64,000 nucleotides of DNA from an uncultured Clostridia bacterium (GCA_934141445.1 CAKPCF010000001.1:1-64000); one strand, 5' to 3'; numbered from the stretch's first letter, positions 45,739 through 56,988 are shown. The notes: a model not told the origin generated them from the letters alone. Numbers and translations: made by a program.

Positions 45739-46323
45739 TTTCTTCTCCTTCTTTTTTGTTTTATGAAAAACAATTTGCATAACACAAATTTTTGAAATTT
45801 ACAAGACAGTATACTAGCGGTTCTTATTTTTTTCACCGCAAAATTCGACATCTAAAATTTAATTTTTTTACCGCTAGTATTCTAGCGGTTATTTATGGAA
45901 CAAAAATATTTGTTTTGCAAACTTTTGTTCTTCTTTCTTTTTATTTTAAATTTTTAGCTATTTTTATTGATTGCAAACAAGTTATATGCTTTACTTTTAA
46001 AATTGTCTTATTTTTCATTCTCACCTATTATTTTTATACCTGTATTTTGTGTTTTTTCTTTTTTATATTTTTTCAAATTGTTTTTCTATATTTTTTTGTT
46101 CTTTTTTTATTTAATTGTTTTTTATTTAAAATTTATTTTTTTCTATTATTTTTTAATTTGTTTTTTATTATTTTAATTTTTAAAATTATATTTTTATTTT
46201 TATTTCTATTTTTATTATTTAAATTTTATTTAATTATTTTTATTTTATATTTTATTATTTTAAATATTTTATTTTTTAATATTTTTATTGTCTATTTTTG
46301 TTTTTCAGCTTGTCATTTTGTAG
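45739..46323. other. Long spacer between mnmE and mnmG
   Basis: About 585 nt. Its right part (45,900-46,320) is low-complexity T-rich DNA. Its left part carries a set of ACCGC / GCGGT inverted repeats (listed separately). A plus-strand frame of 194 codons exists but encodes a nearly pure Phe/Leu/Ile string and is not credible. In most Firmicutes mnmE and mnmG are nearly adjacent, so the gap is unusual. Confidence 0.6.
45812..45889. repeat. Inverted-repeat cluster CTAGCGGT upstream of mnmG
   Basis: TACTAGCGGT (45812-45821), ACCGC (45835-45839), ACCGCTAGTA (45870-45879) and CTAGCGGT (45882-45889). The last two form a perfect 8-pair hairpin with a 4-nt loop, and the first pairs with the third over 10 bases. 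No U tract follows in either direction, so it is not a standard terminator. Confidence 0.6.
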
Positions 46324-47703
46324 TTATTTTCCCAAACAAAACTTTGAAAAAATTTCTTTTATTACATCATCTGTAACCGTCTCTCCCGTTATCTTTCCGA
46401 GTTCTTCTAACGCATTTCTAATATTTGTAGATATAATTTCTGAAGGCATATTTTCTGCAATTGATTTCTTGGCTTGTTCTATTTCTTTATGAGCAGAATT
46501 TATTAAATATTTATGTCTATTATTACTAATAACAATTTCACCATTACTTGCTAATTCTTTTAATTTAAATATTTTTGATATTTCTTTATATAATTCATCT
46601 ATGCCTTCTCTTGTTTTTGTAGAAATATTTATTATTGGTTTATTTTTTTCTTTTATTTTATTTATTATTTTTTCTTTTAAATTATTATTTTTAATATCTA
46701 TTTTATTTAATACAATTATTGCATTTTTATTTTCTATTAAATTTAATATTTTTTCATCTTCTTCATTTAATTCTCTTGTAATATCAAAAATTGCAATAAC
46801 AATATCACTTTTTTCTGCTATTTCCATAGCTTTTTCTACACCAATTTTTTCAACAGAATCATTGGCATTTCTTATTCCTGCTGTGTCAATAATTTTAAGT
46901 GGAACACCATCAATTTGTACAAATTCTTCTATTGTATCTCTTGTGGTTCCTTCTATATCTGTTACAATAGCTCTTTCCTCATTTAAAATAACATTTAATA
47001 AAGATGATTTTCCTGCATTAGGTCTACCTATTATTGCTGTTTTTATTCCATCTCTAATTATTTTTCCTGTTGTAAAACTATTTTCTAGTTTATTTAATTT
47101 ATCAGAAACATTATTTAAAACATTATTTATTCTTTCATTTGTTACTTCTTCTATATCATATTCTGGATAATCAATATTTGCTTCTATATCTGACATTAAA
47201 TCTAATAATTCTGCTCTAATCTCACCTATTTCTTTTGATAAAAATCCTTGTAATTGTTCCAAAGAAACTTTTGATTCTTTATCTGTTTTACTATTTATTA
47301 CATCAATAACTGCTTCTGCTTGAGATAAATCCATTCTTCCATTTAAAAAAGCTCTTTTAGTAAATTCACCTGGTTCAGCAAGAACAGCACCATTTTTTAT
47401 ACATTGTTCTAAAATTTGATTCATTATAACTATTCCACCATGTGAATTTATTTCACACATATTCTCTGTTGTATAGCTTTTTGGAGTTTTAAAATAAGAA
47501 ACTAAAACTTCATCAATTATTTCATTTTTTTCATTTATTATATTTCCATATTTTATTGTATATCCTTTTATTTCTTCTATTTTTTGTGGCTTTTTTGCTT
47601 TAAAAATTTTATCTAATATTTCAAAACAATTTTCCCCACTCATTCTAACAATTCCAATTCCACCTATTCCAGGAGCAGTAGAAATTGCAACTATTGTACT
47701 CAT
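46324..47703 (-). CDS. mnmE: tRNA modification GTPase MnmE, 459 aa
   Basis: Partner of MnmG. N-terminal folate-binding domain (IVAISTAPGIGGIGIVRMSG; FLNGRMDLSQAEAVIDVI), GTPase domain with GRPNAGKSS at 226-234, TTRDTIEE, DTAGIRNA at 273-280 and NKID, and the C-terminal FCLGK whose cysteine is conserved (FCxGK). Normal length. Left arm of the origin. Confidence 0.96.
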   Translation of the reverse strand: MSTIVAISTAPGIGGIGIVRMSGENCFEILDKIFKAKKPQKIEEIKGYTIKYGNIINEKNEIIDEVLVSYFKTPKSYTTENMCEINSHGGIVIMNQILEQCIKNGAVLAEPGEFTKRAFLNGRMDLSQAEAVIDVINSKTDKESKVSLEQLQGFLSKEIGEIRAELLDLMSDIEANIDYPEYDIEEVTNERINNVLNNVSDKLNKLENSFTTGKIIRDGIKTAIIGRPNAGKSSLLNVILNEERAIVTDIEGTTRDTIEEFVQIDGVPLKIIDTAGIRNANDSVEKIGVEKAMEIAEKSDIVIAIFDITRELNEEDEKILNLIENKNAIIVLNKIDIKNNNLKEKIINKIKEKNKPIINISTKTREGIDELYKEISKIFKLKELASNGEIVISNNRHKYLINSAHKEIEQAKKSIAENMPSEIISTNIRNALEELGKITGETVTDDVIKEIFSKFCLGK

Positions 47704-47868
47704 TATTTTTCCTCCTTTTAAAATATTTTTTATTATATCATACTTTACATAATTCTGTCAAAATTGTTTCTTATGTTTTTTATTTGTCCTATTGACAATA
47801 TTTTTTATTGTGTTTTCAATGTTTTCTTGTTTTATTATAAAAAAATTATATTTATTCCATAAAAAAAT

Positions 47869-47914
47869 AAAATCCGAGTCAGCTTTTTTAATCTTCACTT
47901 TGACTTCAGATTTT
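47869..47914 (-). terminator. Terminator after jag
   Basis: AAAATCTGAAGTCA and TGACTCGGATTTT arms (minus strand, two imperfect pairs) followed by ATTTTTTTATGG, ending the rpmH-jag operon. Confidence 0.7.
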
Positions 47915-47948
47915 ATTTTAATATTTTATATTCAATTTTTATTTAATC

Positions 47949-48638
47949 TTATTTTAAATCAACAACAACTTTTCTATGTGGTTCTTCACCAATACTATAT
48001 GTTTTTACTTTTTCATTATTTTGCAATTTTGTATGAATTATTTTTCTTTCATATGCTGTCATTGGCTCTAGTGTGATAGATTTTCCTGTCTTTATGACAC
48101 TATTTGCAATTTTTTCTGCTAAAATTTCTAAATCTTTTGCTCTTTTATTTCTATAATTTCCTATATTTAAAATTACTTTTAATCTTTCTTTGCTGTTTTT
48201 ACAAACAATATTGTTTAAAATATTTTGAAGACTATTTAAAACATCTCCTCTATATCCTATTAAGTATCCTGCATCTTTTCCATTTATTTCAACTAAATAT
48301 GTTGATTTTTCTTTTTTTACTGTATACGTTAATTCTTTCGTTGGTAAATGATTTATAAATTCTTTTAAGAAATTATCTAATGGAGCTGTTATTTCATCTT
48401 CTGTTTTTATTGATTTTTCAGTATGTGTTTTAGAATGTGAATGTTCTTCAGCATTTTGCTTTAATTTCATTTCAACTTTTACAACTCTTGGAGCTAAAAT
48501 ACTAAAAAAGCTTCTTTTTTCTTCATTTTCTAAAACTTTTATATCAACTTTATTTTTAGAAACTTTTAATTCTTTTAAGCCTTTTTCAATTGCCTCATTT
48601 GTTGTTTTTCCTTCAAATATATATGTTTTCTCTTCCAT
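47949..48638 (-). CDS. jag: Jag/KhpB RNA-binding protein, 229 aa
   Basis: An N-terminal Jag_N domain (about 1-50: YIFEGKTTNEAIEKGLKELKVSKNKVDIKVLENEE...), a linker, a KH domain with LIGYRGDVLNSLQNIL, and an R3H domain with AYERKIIHTKLQNNEKVKTYSIGEEPHRKVVVD. Length is normal. RNA chaperone and growth/division regulator in streptococci. Last gene of the rpmH-rnpA-yidD-yidC-jag operon, 2 nt after yidC. Confidence 0.93.
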   Translation of the reverse strand: MEEKTYIFEGKTTNEAIEKGLKELKVSKNKVDIKVLENEEKRSFFSILAPRVVKVEMKLKQNAEEHSHSKTHTEKSIKTEDEITAPLDNFLKEFINHLPTKELTYTVKKEKSTYLVEINGKDAGYLIGYRGDVLNSLQNILNNIVCKNSKERLKVILNIGNYRNKRAKDLEILAEKIANSVIKTGKSITLEPMTAYERKIIHTKLQNNEKVKTYSIGEEPHRKVVVDLK

Positions 48639-48640
48639 AC

Positions 48641-49468
48641 CTATTCCTCCTTAAGAAGTTTTGTTGTAATAGCTCTTTCAACAATCATAAGTATATTGCT
48701 TACTAACCAGTATAAAGCTAAACCTAAAGGTGCAATCATTGAAATACTTACAGACATTATTGGCATCATATACATCATGCTTTTGTTCATTTCTGCCATT
48801 GCAATTTCTTCTTTTTGCTCTTCATTAACTTCAACTTTATTTTCTTTTTTATCATTAACACCAGTCATTGAATTTGTTATTTTCATTGAAATAAAAGATG
48901 TAATAACATATAAAACAGGAATTATATAAACTGTCCAATTTGAAAGATTTTCTATTGGAATATCACTCAAATTTAATCCTAAAAATTCCATGTTTAAATT
49001 AACATTTGGATCTTGCTCTGCTTTTTCTTTTATTATTGCAATTTCAACATAATTCTTTTTTTGATCATCTTGTGTTATTTCTTCAGTATATTTAGCAATT
49101 GTATCACTATCTATATGTTTCATAAAAGTTAATGGTCTACTTACTAAAAAGAATATTGAAATAATAACAATCATTTGAACAATAGAGCTTAAACATCCAC
49201 TAAATGGACTCATATTTTCACTTTTATATAAATCCATCAATTCTTGATTCATTCTTACAGGGTCATTGCTATATTTTTCTTGTATTTCCTTTGATTTAAC
49301 CTGAATTTTAGCACTTTTTTTCATAGTTTTTTGTTGTTTTATATTCATTGGTATCATTAAAAGTTTTAATATAATAGTAAAAATTATAATTGCTATACCA
49401 TAATTATTAACTATATCATAAATAAAATTTAATGCATAACCAAAGATGTTGGCAAAAAAATCAAACAT
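48641..49468 (-). CDS. yidC: Membrane protein insertase YidC/SpoIIIJ, 275 aa
   Basis: Inserts membrane proteins, with or without SecYEG. Five hydrophobic segments, the KQQKTMKKSAKIQVKSKEIQEKY cytoplasmic hairpin, LYKSENMSPFSGCLSSIVQM and the last segments MMYMMPIMSVSISMIAPLGLALYWLVSNILMI are typical of Gram-positive YidC. An acidic cytosolic loop (VNDKKENKVEVNEEQKEE) is a modest insertion. Not a lipoprotein at the N-terminus. Confidence 0.93.
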   Translation of the reverse strand: MFDFFANIFGYALNFIYDIVNNYGIAIIIFTIILKLLMIPMNIKQQKTMKKSAKIQVKSKEIQEKYSNDPVRMNQELMDLYKSENMSPFSGCLSSIVQMIVIISIFFLVSRPLTFMKHIDSDTIAKYTEEITQDDQKKNYVEIAIIKEKAEQDPNVNLNMEFLGLNLSDIPIENLSNWTVYIIPVLYVITSFISMKITNSMTGVNDKKENKVEVNEEQKEEIAMAEMNKSMMYMMPIMSVSISMIAPLGLALYWLVSNILMIVERAITTKLLKEE

Positions 49469-49478
49469 AAATCCTCCT

Positions 49479-49697
49479 TTACTTTAACGGATCATATCCT
49501 CCCTTAGAAAAAGGATTACATCTTAAAATTCTTTTAAACCCTAATATAGAGCCCTTTACGGCTCCATATTTTTCTATAGCCTGCTTTGTATATTCTGAAC
49601 AAGTTGGTTCAAATTTACAATGAACCCCTTTGTATCCAAAATATGATGATATGAATTTCTGATAAAAATCAATAATTTTAATTAAAACTTTTTTCAC
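49479..49697 (-). CDS. yidD: Membrane protein insertion efficiency factor YidD, 72 aa
   Basis: Short protein with the complete family signature [19 protein letters not shown] and [19 protein letters not shown]. Overlaps the end of rnpA by 20 nt and precedes yidC by 10 nt. Assists YidC-dependent insertion. Confidence 0.95.
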   Translation of the reverse strand: MKKVLIKIIDFYQKFISSYFGYKGVHCKFEPTCSEYTKQAIEKYGAVKGSILGFKRILRCNPFSKGGYDPLK

Positions 49698-50034
49698 TAA
49701 TAATTCCAGCCTTTTTTAAAATATTGTCAAAATCATTTTTTATATCATAATAACTTACTTCTTTTGCATTTATTTTATTATTGACCATGATAACTATATT
49801 GAAATTTCCATTTAATTTTTCTTCATATATTTTATAATTTTCTCTAATAAGACGTTTTATGTGATTTCTTTGTACAGCTTTTCCCATTTTTTTAGAAACC
49901 GCTATTCCAAGTCTATTTATATTTGATTTATTTTTTTGTATATACATATAAATATATTTTCCTCTATAAACAGTCCCTTTTGAGAAAATTCTTTTAAATT
50001 CGTAATTTTTCTTTATCATTCTTGTATTTTTCAT
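49678..50034 (-). CDS. rnpA: Ribonuclease P protein component, 118 aa
   Basis: Protein subunit of RNase P, which matures tRNA 5' ends. Starts [20 protein letters not shown]; the RNR-type motif is [16 protein letters not shown], with basic RNA-binding residues. GAGGA lies 6-7 nt before the ATG at 50034. It follows rpmH and overlaps yidD. Confidence 0.95.
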   Translation of the reverse strand: MKNTRMIKKNYEFKRIFSKGTVYRGKYIYMYIQKNKSNINRLGIAVSKKMGKAVQRNHIKRLIRENYKIYEEKLNGNFNIVIMVNNKINAKEVSYYDIKNDFDNILKKAGIISEKSFN

Positions 50035-50100
50035 ATCATTTCCTCTTTTACTAAAACCACTTAAATCTCTAAAAATTAGAAATTTAAAAAGGAACTTAAA

Positions 50101-50127
50101 AAAAGGGCGCTATGCGTCCTCTTTCTT
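50101..50127 (-). terminator. Attenuator-like hairpin between rpmH and rnpA
   Basis: Minus strand AAAGAGGACGC, loop ATA, GCGCCCTTTTTTT; one mismatch in the stem. It would let rpmH be made in excess of rnpA and the downstream genes. Confidence 0.55.
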
Positions 50128-50128
50128 A

Positions 50129-50263
50129 TTAAGCACATATTTGTTTTCTTCCCTTATTTCTTCTTGCTTTTAAAACTTTTCTTCCTGCTCTTGTTTGCAT
50201 TCTTTTTCTAAAGCCATGTACTTTATTTCTTTGTCTTTTTTTTGGTTGATAAGTTCTTTTCAT
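50129..50263 (-). CDS. rpmH: Ribosomal protein bL34, 44 aa
   Basis: [20 protein letters not shown]... ends [13 protein letters not shown], the whole of L34. The frame is open upstream to 50362, but AGGAGGTGG directly before the ATG at 50263 and the conserved N-terminus settle the start. First gene of the leftward operon at the origin. Confidence 0.97.
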   Translation of the reverse strand: MKRTYQPKKRQRNKVHGFRKRMQTRAGRKVLKARRNKGRKQICA

Positions 50264-50320
50264 TAAAAGTCCACCTCCTATATCTATATTAAATTTATTA
50301 TAAACATCATAAGTAATAGA

Positions 50321-50350
50321 ATTATACAACAAATTCACAATAAAAGTCAA
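50321..50350 (-). promoter_or_regulatory. Promoter of the rpmH operon
   Basis: Minus strand TTGACT (50350-50345), 18-nt spacer, TATAAT (50326-50321), 58 nt before the rpmH start. Confidence 0.75.
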
Positions 50351-50414
50351 GCAGTTACGCAATATTCTTCACTTCCTTAATTTTATATTTTACATTTTTA
50401 AATCATTTTTCCCC

Positions 50415-50622
50415 TGTGGATAACTTAAAAATTGAGCCTTTTTTCACTTCAATATTTATTTTTGAAAAATTACTCATTTTGTCTTGATATTTCTAACATT
50501 TTTTGATATTATATGACCAAATGAAATTATTACGGAAACAAAGTTTTCCACATGTTGATAACTTCTGTACATATTGATTTTACTATATTTCAACATAGGT
50601 ATGTGGAAAACCCTGTGGATAA
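50415..50622. other. oriC, upstream part: DnaA boxes between rpmH and dnaA
   Basis: Exact boxes TTATCCACA on the minus strand at 50415-50423 and 50614-50622; near boxes TTTTCCACA at 50544-50552 (plus) and 50602-50610 (minus), TTATCAACA at 50553-50561 (minus). Position between rpmH and dnaA is the classic Firmicute arrangement. Confidence 0.85.
50484..50512 (+). promoter_or_regulatory. Probable dnaA promoter
   Basis: TTGATA at 50484-50489, 17-nt spacer, TATTAT at 50507-50512. DnaA boxes lie on both sides, so DnaA autoregulation is likely. Confidence 0.6.
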
Positions 50623-50648
50623 CTTTACTAGGGAAGGACGGTTTTGAA

Positions 50649-51998
50649 ATGTATTCTGACAAAACAGATTTACTCACAAAAGCAAAAGATCTTTTAAAAG
50701 AAGAAATGACAAACATTTCTTACACAACTTGGATTAAGAGTTTAGAAATTCAATCTGCGAACGACAATAAAATTGTTTTAGTTGCTCTTTCTGAAATTCA
50801 AAAAGATGCCATTGAATCTAGATTATTTGATTTAGTTGTAAATACTTTTAATTTTATAACCAATAAATCATGCGAAATTACTATAGTTGTAAAATCAGAA
50901 GAACAAGATGCAGAATCCACACAAGATGAGAGCAATCAAGATTTTATGTCTTCAGAAGCATATAGTAATAGTTTCTTAAATCCAAAATATACATTTGATA
51001 CATTTGTTATTGGAAATAACAATAAATTTGCACAAGCTGCCGCTTACGCAGTTGCTGAAGCCCCAGCTACAGCATATAATCCACTTTTTATATATGGTGG
51101 AGTTGGTTTAGGAAAAACTCACTTAATGCACGCAATAGGTAATCAAATACTAAAAAATAATCCTAATGCCAAAATTTTATATGTTACTTCTGAACAATTT
51201 ATCAATGAATTAGTTAATTCTATTAAGGATGCTAATTTTAAAAACGAACTATTTAGAAATAAATATCGCAATATTGATGTTTTGTTAATTGATGATATTC
51301 AATTTATTGCTGGTAAAAAAATGGGACAAGAGGAGTTTTTCCATACATTTAACACTTTACATCAAAGTGGAAAACAAATAATAATCTCTAGTGATAAACC
51401 ACCAAGAGATATTCCACTTTTAGAAGAACGTTTAAAATCAAGATTTGAGTGGGGAATACTTGCAGATATTTCTATGCCAGATTATGAAACACGTCTTGCA
51501 ATTCTTAGAAAGAAAGTTCAAATGGATAAAATAATTATAGAAGATTATATTTTATCTGTTATTGCAACAAAAATAGATACAAATATTAGAGAATTAGAGG
51601 GTGCTCTAAACAAAATAGTTGCTTACGCTTCTTTAACACATAGCCCTATTACTATAGAAATGGCAGAAAAAGCTATAAACGATATAGTATTACAAAAAGA
51701 AAAAATTATTTCTGCCGAATACATACAAGAGATTGTTGCTAAATATTTTAACATAAATAAAAATGATTTAATTTCTACAAAAAAATCAAATGATATTGCT
51801 TATCCACGTCAAATAGCAATGTATTTGTGTAGAAATATTGGTCAAATGTCTCTACCTAAGATAGGAGCTGCATTTGGCAATAGAGATCATACAACAGTTA
51901 TGCATGCATGCACAAAAATAGAAAAAGAAATTAAAGAAAATCCAAACACAAAATTAATTGTGGATAGTGTGCAAAACATTATACGCGAAAGCAAATAA
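50649..51998 (+). CDS. dnaA: Chromosomal replication initiator DnaA, 449 aa
   Basis: Domain I (about 1-80), a short acidic linker (about 83-105), the AAA+ domain III with Walker A GGVGLGKT at 150-157 and Walker B LLIDDIQ at 212-218, and domain IV with the DnaA signature NRDHTTVMHACTKI at about 411-424. A longer frame begins at 50574, but the start is set to ATG 50649, which follows AAGGA at about 10 nt and gives the usual N-terminus. Product binds the boxes flanking its own gene. Confidence 0.96.
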   Translation: MYSDKTDLLTKAKDLLKEEMTNISYTTWIKSLEIQSANDNKIVLVALSEIQKDAIESRLFDLVVNTFNFITNKSCEITIVVKSEEQDAESTQDESNQDFMSSEAYSNSFLNPKYTFDTFVIGNNNKFAQAAAYAVAEAPATAYNPLFIYGGVGLGKTHLMHAIGNQILKNNPNAKILYVTSEQFINELVNSIKDANFKNELFRNKYRNIDVLLIDDIQFIAGKKMGQEEFFHTFNTLHQSGKQIIISSDKPPRDIPLLEERLKSRFEWGILADISMPDYETRLAILRKKVQMDKIIIEDYILSVIATKIDTNIRELEGALNKIVAYASLTHSPITIEMAEKAINDIVLQKEKIISAEYIQEIVAKYFNINKNDLISTKKSNDIAYPRQIAMYLCRNIGQMSLPKIGAAFGNRDHTTVMHACTKIEKEIKENPNTKLIVDSVQNIIRESK

Positions 51999-52100
51999 TA
52001 TATATATCAACTAAAATTTATATTTTTTGAAATATATGTTTTACAAAACAAAAATTTTACTAACACACTTCAATCTGTTCTTACGGAATAGTGCGAAGAG

Positions 52101-52266
52101 TTATCAACAGGTCTATGTTGATAACTATGTTAATAAAATGTGTATAACTAGTTATTCACACGAGCCTGTGGAATCTGTGGATAACTTTCCGAATAATCCA
52201 CAGAGTTATCAACAGGCATTTTGTTAGGGAAATAGCATATTACAAGAGTTTTCCACGGAATCCACA
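52101..52266. other. oriC, downstream part: dense DnaA-box cluster between dnaA and dnaN
   Basis: TTATCAACA 52101-52109 (+), 52116-52124 (-), 52206-52214 (+); TTATTCACA 52152-52160 (+); exact TTATCCACA 52176-52184 (-); TAATCCACA 52194-52202 (+); TTTTCCACG 52249-52257 (+); GAATCCACA 52258-52266 (+). With the upstream cluster this makes a bipartite origin like that of Bacillus. The AT-rich DNA just after it (52270-52310) is a candidate unwinding site. Confidence 0.88.
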
Positions 52267-52320
52267 GCCCCTAATACTAATACTACTATATATATTTAAT
52301 TATTAAAGGAGAAAAAAGAA

Positions 52321-53436
52321 ATGAGATTTATTTGTGAAAAAGAAAAAATTCTTAAAGGAATAAATTCAGTTATAAATGGTGTTGCTTCTAAAACAACAAT
52401 GCCTGTACTAGAAGGTATTCTTATTCAAACAAATGATAACGAATTAAAATTAACAACTTATGACTTAGAAATTGGTATAGAATATATCTTAGAAGCAAAT
52501 GTAGAAGAACAAGGTAATACCGTTGTAAATGCAATAATGTTTAGTGAAATTATTAGAAAATTACCTAATAAAAATATTAAAATAAATATAAATGAGAATA
52601 ATCTATTAGAAATAGAATGTGAAGGTTCTTTATATAAATTAGCAACAATGAATCCAGATGAATTTCCAGAATTACCAAAAATAAATATTGATAATTCTAT
52701 TGAAATCGAACAAACAGTACTTAAAAATATGATAAGAAAAACTATATTTGCTGTAAGTACAGAAGAAAACAGACCAATATTTACAGGATGTTTATTTGAA
52801 GTTCAACAAGGAAAATTAAATGTTGTTGCTGTTGATGGATATAGATTAGCTATTAAAAGCAGTAGTATAAATGAAAGAGGAAATGATTTTAGTAGTGTAA
52901 TTCCAGGAAAAACATTAAACGAAGTAAACAAAATTATTTCCGATTCTTTTGAACCAATTACAATAGGAATTTCAAAAAATCAAGCATTATTTGAAATGGA
53001 AAATTGTAAAATTGTTACAAGATTATTAGATGGTGAATTCTTAAAATATTCAAATACAATTCCTTCTTCATGGGAAACAAGAATTAAAGTAAACAAAAAT
53101 AGTATACAAGAATGTTTTGAAAGAATTATTTTAATTTCTGCTTCATCTATTGAAAAAGAAAAGAAATATCCAGTAAAAATAAATGTTGAAATTGGAAAAG
53201 TAACTATTTCTTGTGCCAACCAAACTGGTGATGCAAAGGAAGAAATCTATGTTGATACTGAAGGAAAAGAACTAGAAATTGGTTTCAATCCAAGATTCTT
53301 CTTAGACGCATTAAAAGCAATTGATGATGAAGATGTTTATATAGAATTTGGAACAAACAGATCACCATGTATAATTAGACCAGTTGAAAACGGCGATTAT
53401 ATTTATATGATATTACCAATAAAAATGAAAGATTAG
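52321..53436 (+). CDS. dnaN: DNA polymerase III sliding clamp (beta subunit), 371 aa
   Basis: Three-fold repeated clamp domains; MRFICEKEKILKGINSVINGVASKTTMPVLEGILIQ is the family N-terminus and YIYMILPIKMKD the C-terminus (variant of the usual LVMPMRL). AAAGGAG lies 8 nt before the ATG. Length is normal. Follows dnaA with the DnaA-box cluster between. Confidence 0.96.
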   Translation: MRFICEKEKILKGINSVINGVASKTTMPVLEGILIQTNDNELKLTTYDLEIGIEYILEANVEEQGNTVVNAIMFSEIIRKLPNKNIKININENNLLEIECEGSLYKLATMNPDEFPELPKINIDNSIEIEQTVLKNMIRKTIFAVSTEENRPIFTGCLFEVQQGKLNVVAVDGYRLAIKSSSINERGNDFSSVIPGKTLNEVNKIISDSFEPITIGISKNQALFEMENCKIVTRLLDGEFLKYSNTIPSSWETRIKVNKNSIQECFERIILISASSIEKEKKYPVKINVEIGKVTISCANQTGDAKEEIYVDTEGKELEIGFNPRFFLDALKAIDDEDVYIEFGTNRSPCIIRPVENGDYIYMILPIKMKD

Positions 53437-53484
53437 TTATCCACAGGTTATTAACAATGTGTGATTAACGGAAGGAGAATACAA

Positions 53485-53682
53485 ATGAATGAAATTTGGG
53501 ATAAAGTAACAGACTTTTTAAATAAGGTATCTAAAAAAAATGAGGAATTAACACAATACATTTATGAGAGAACAGGAACAAAAATAAATGTAGGAATGAT
53601 AATTTTATGTGTTGTGCTTGTTATCTTTGTTTTATCTCTTGCAAAAATGGCATTAAGCTCATTATGGGGAAAACTATTATAG
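53485..53682 (+). CDS. Small single-pass membrane protein, 65 aa
   Basis: GGAGA lies 6 nt before the ATG at 53485, so the longer frame from 53461 is not used. The N-terminal 40 residues are a charged helix (MNEIWDKVTDFLNKVSKKNEE...), the C-terminal part one membrane helix (about 38-58: GMIILCVVLVIFVLSLAKMA). It stands where many Firmicutes have the S4-domain protein YaaA/RlbA. No family recognised. It is 9 nt before recF and surely cotranscribed. Confidence 0.75.
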   Translation: MNEIWDKVTDFLNKVSKKNEELTQYIYERTGTKINVGMIILCVVLVIFVLSLAKMALSSLWGKLL

Positions 53683-53691
53683 GAAGAAAGA

Positions 53692-54771
53692 ATGAATATA
53701 GAAAAAATATCTTTACAGAATTTTAGAAATTATAAAGAGCAAGAAATTTCTTTTAATAAAGATATCAACATTATTTATGGGGATAATGCACAGGGAAAAA
53801 CAAATATTATTGAAGCAATTTTCTTATGTAGTATGGGCAAATCCTTTAGGACAAACAAAGATAATGACCTTATTAGTTTTAATGAGCAATTTACTAGAGT
53901 ACAAGTGGATTACAAGAAAAGTGATAGAGAAGGAAAAATTGAAACAAGAATAGAAAATAAAAAAATTTTTCTTGTAAATGGTGTAAAACAAAACAAAATA
54001 AGTGATATAATTGGTAAAATAAATGTTGTAATCTTTACACCAGATAATATAGATATTATAAAAGATGGTCCTCAGAAAAGAAGAAAATTTCTTGATATGA
54101 TGATAAGTTCATTAAGACCAAATTATTTGCATATATTAAATAACTACAACAAAGCATTAGAACAAAGAAATAATTATTTAAAGCAAATAAAATCAGAGAA
54201 TAGACCAGCGGATTTATTAGATATATGGGATGAACAAATAGCGAATTTATCAGCACAAATATATAATTATCGAAAAGAATATACACAAAGGATTTCAGAT
54301 AAAATTGGAGTTATCCACAATTCAATAACCAAAAGTGGAAAATTATCTGAAGAGATTATAAAAATCAAATATATTTCAACCGGGTCTGATTCAGAAAGTT
54401 TTAAAAAAGCTTTAATGAAATCTAGAAGCATAGATATAATGAAAGGGTATACTGCAGTTGGTATTCATAGAGATGATATAATCATATATGTAAATCATAA
54501 ACCAGTAGCAGTATTTGGTTCACAAGGACAACAAAGAACGGCAATTCTTTCTTTGAAGCTTTGTGAGCTAGAAATTGTAAAAGAGGAAATAGGGGAGTCT
54601 CCAATACTTCTTTTAGATGATTTTATGTCCGAACTAGATGAAAAAAGAAGAAAAAGCTTTTTAGAGAATATTCAAGGTTGCCAAGTAATTTTAACATGTA
54701 CAGATAAGATAGAGATAAATGGAGATGTGACGAGCTTGTATGTGGAAAATGGAAAAATTGAAAAAGGGTAA
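53692..54771 (+). CDS. recF: DNA replication and repair protein RecF, 359 aa
   Basis: SMC-like ATPase loading RecA at gaps. Walker A GDNAQGKTN at 30-38, ABC signature FGSQGQQRTAILSLKL, Walker B LLLDDFMSELD. Normal length. An exact TTATCCACA lies within it (54311-54319). Part of the dnaA-gyrB gene series. Confidence 0.95.
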   Translation: MNIEKISLQNFRNYKEQEISFNKDINIIYGDNAQGKTNIIEAIFLCSMGKSFRTNKDNDLISFNEQFTRVQVDYKKSDREGKIETRIENKKIFLVNGVKQNKISDIIGKINVVIFTPDNIDIIKDGPQKRRKFLDMMISSLRPNYLHILNNYNKALEQRNNYLKQIKSENRPADLLDIWDEQIANLSAQIYNYRKEYTQRISDKIGVIHNSITKSGKLSEEIIKIKYISTGSDSESFKKALMKSRSIDIMKGYTAVGIHRDDIIIYVNHKPVAVFGSQGQQRTAILSLKLCELEIVKEEIGESPILLLDDFMSELDEKRRKSFLENIQGCQVILTCTDKIEINGDVTSLYVENGKIEKG

Positions 54772-54780
54772 GGTAGAAAA

Positions 54781-55026
54781 ATGTATTTGCATATTGGAAA
54801 AGAATATGTTATAAATAACAATGACATAATTGGAATTTTTAATTTAGAATATATACAAAATACAAAAGAATATAAAAAAATGTATGAGCAATTAGAAAGT
54901 GAAAATTCAATAAAAAATGTTTCAAAATCTCAAGAAAAAACATTTATTTTAACAGAAAAAAATGGTGTTAAAAAAGGATATTTAACTAATATAGGAGCTA
55001 GTACAATAGGAAAACGAAAAATGTAA
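54781..55026 (+). CDS. remB: Extracellular matrix regulator RemB (DUF370), 81 aa
   Basis: MYLHIGKEYVINNNDIIGIFNLEY is the RemB/YaaB N-terminus; the C-terminal GASTIGKRKM is also conserved. In Bacillus the protein influences matrix genes. The position recF-remB-gyrB is conserved. A linker of about 30 residues in the middle is variable. Confidence 0.88.
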   Translation: MYLHIGKEYVINNNDIIGIFNLEYIQNTKEYKKMYEQLESENSIKNVSKSQEKTFILTEKNGVKKGYLTNIGASTIGKRKM

Positions 55027-55030
55027 ATAG

Positions 55031-56968
<1,938 letters not shown>

Positions 56969-56988
56969 TTAAATAAAATTTAATAAAT

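Noticed and set aside
45812..45889. Rho-independent terminator of mnmE
   Set aside because: The hairpin has no T run following it on either strand and lies more than 400 nt after the mnmE stop.
45792..46376. Plus-strand 194-codon frame in the mnmE-mnmG gap
   Set aside because: Almost all Phe, Leu, Ile and Tyr from T-rich DNA, overlaps the end of mnmE, no ribosome site. A composition artefact.
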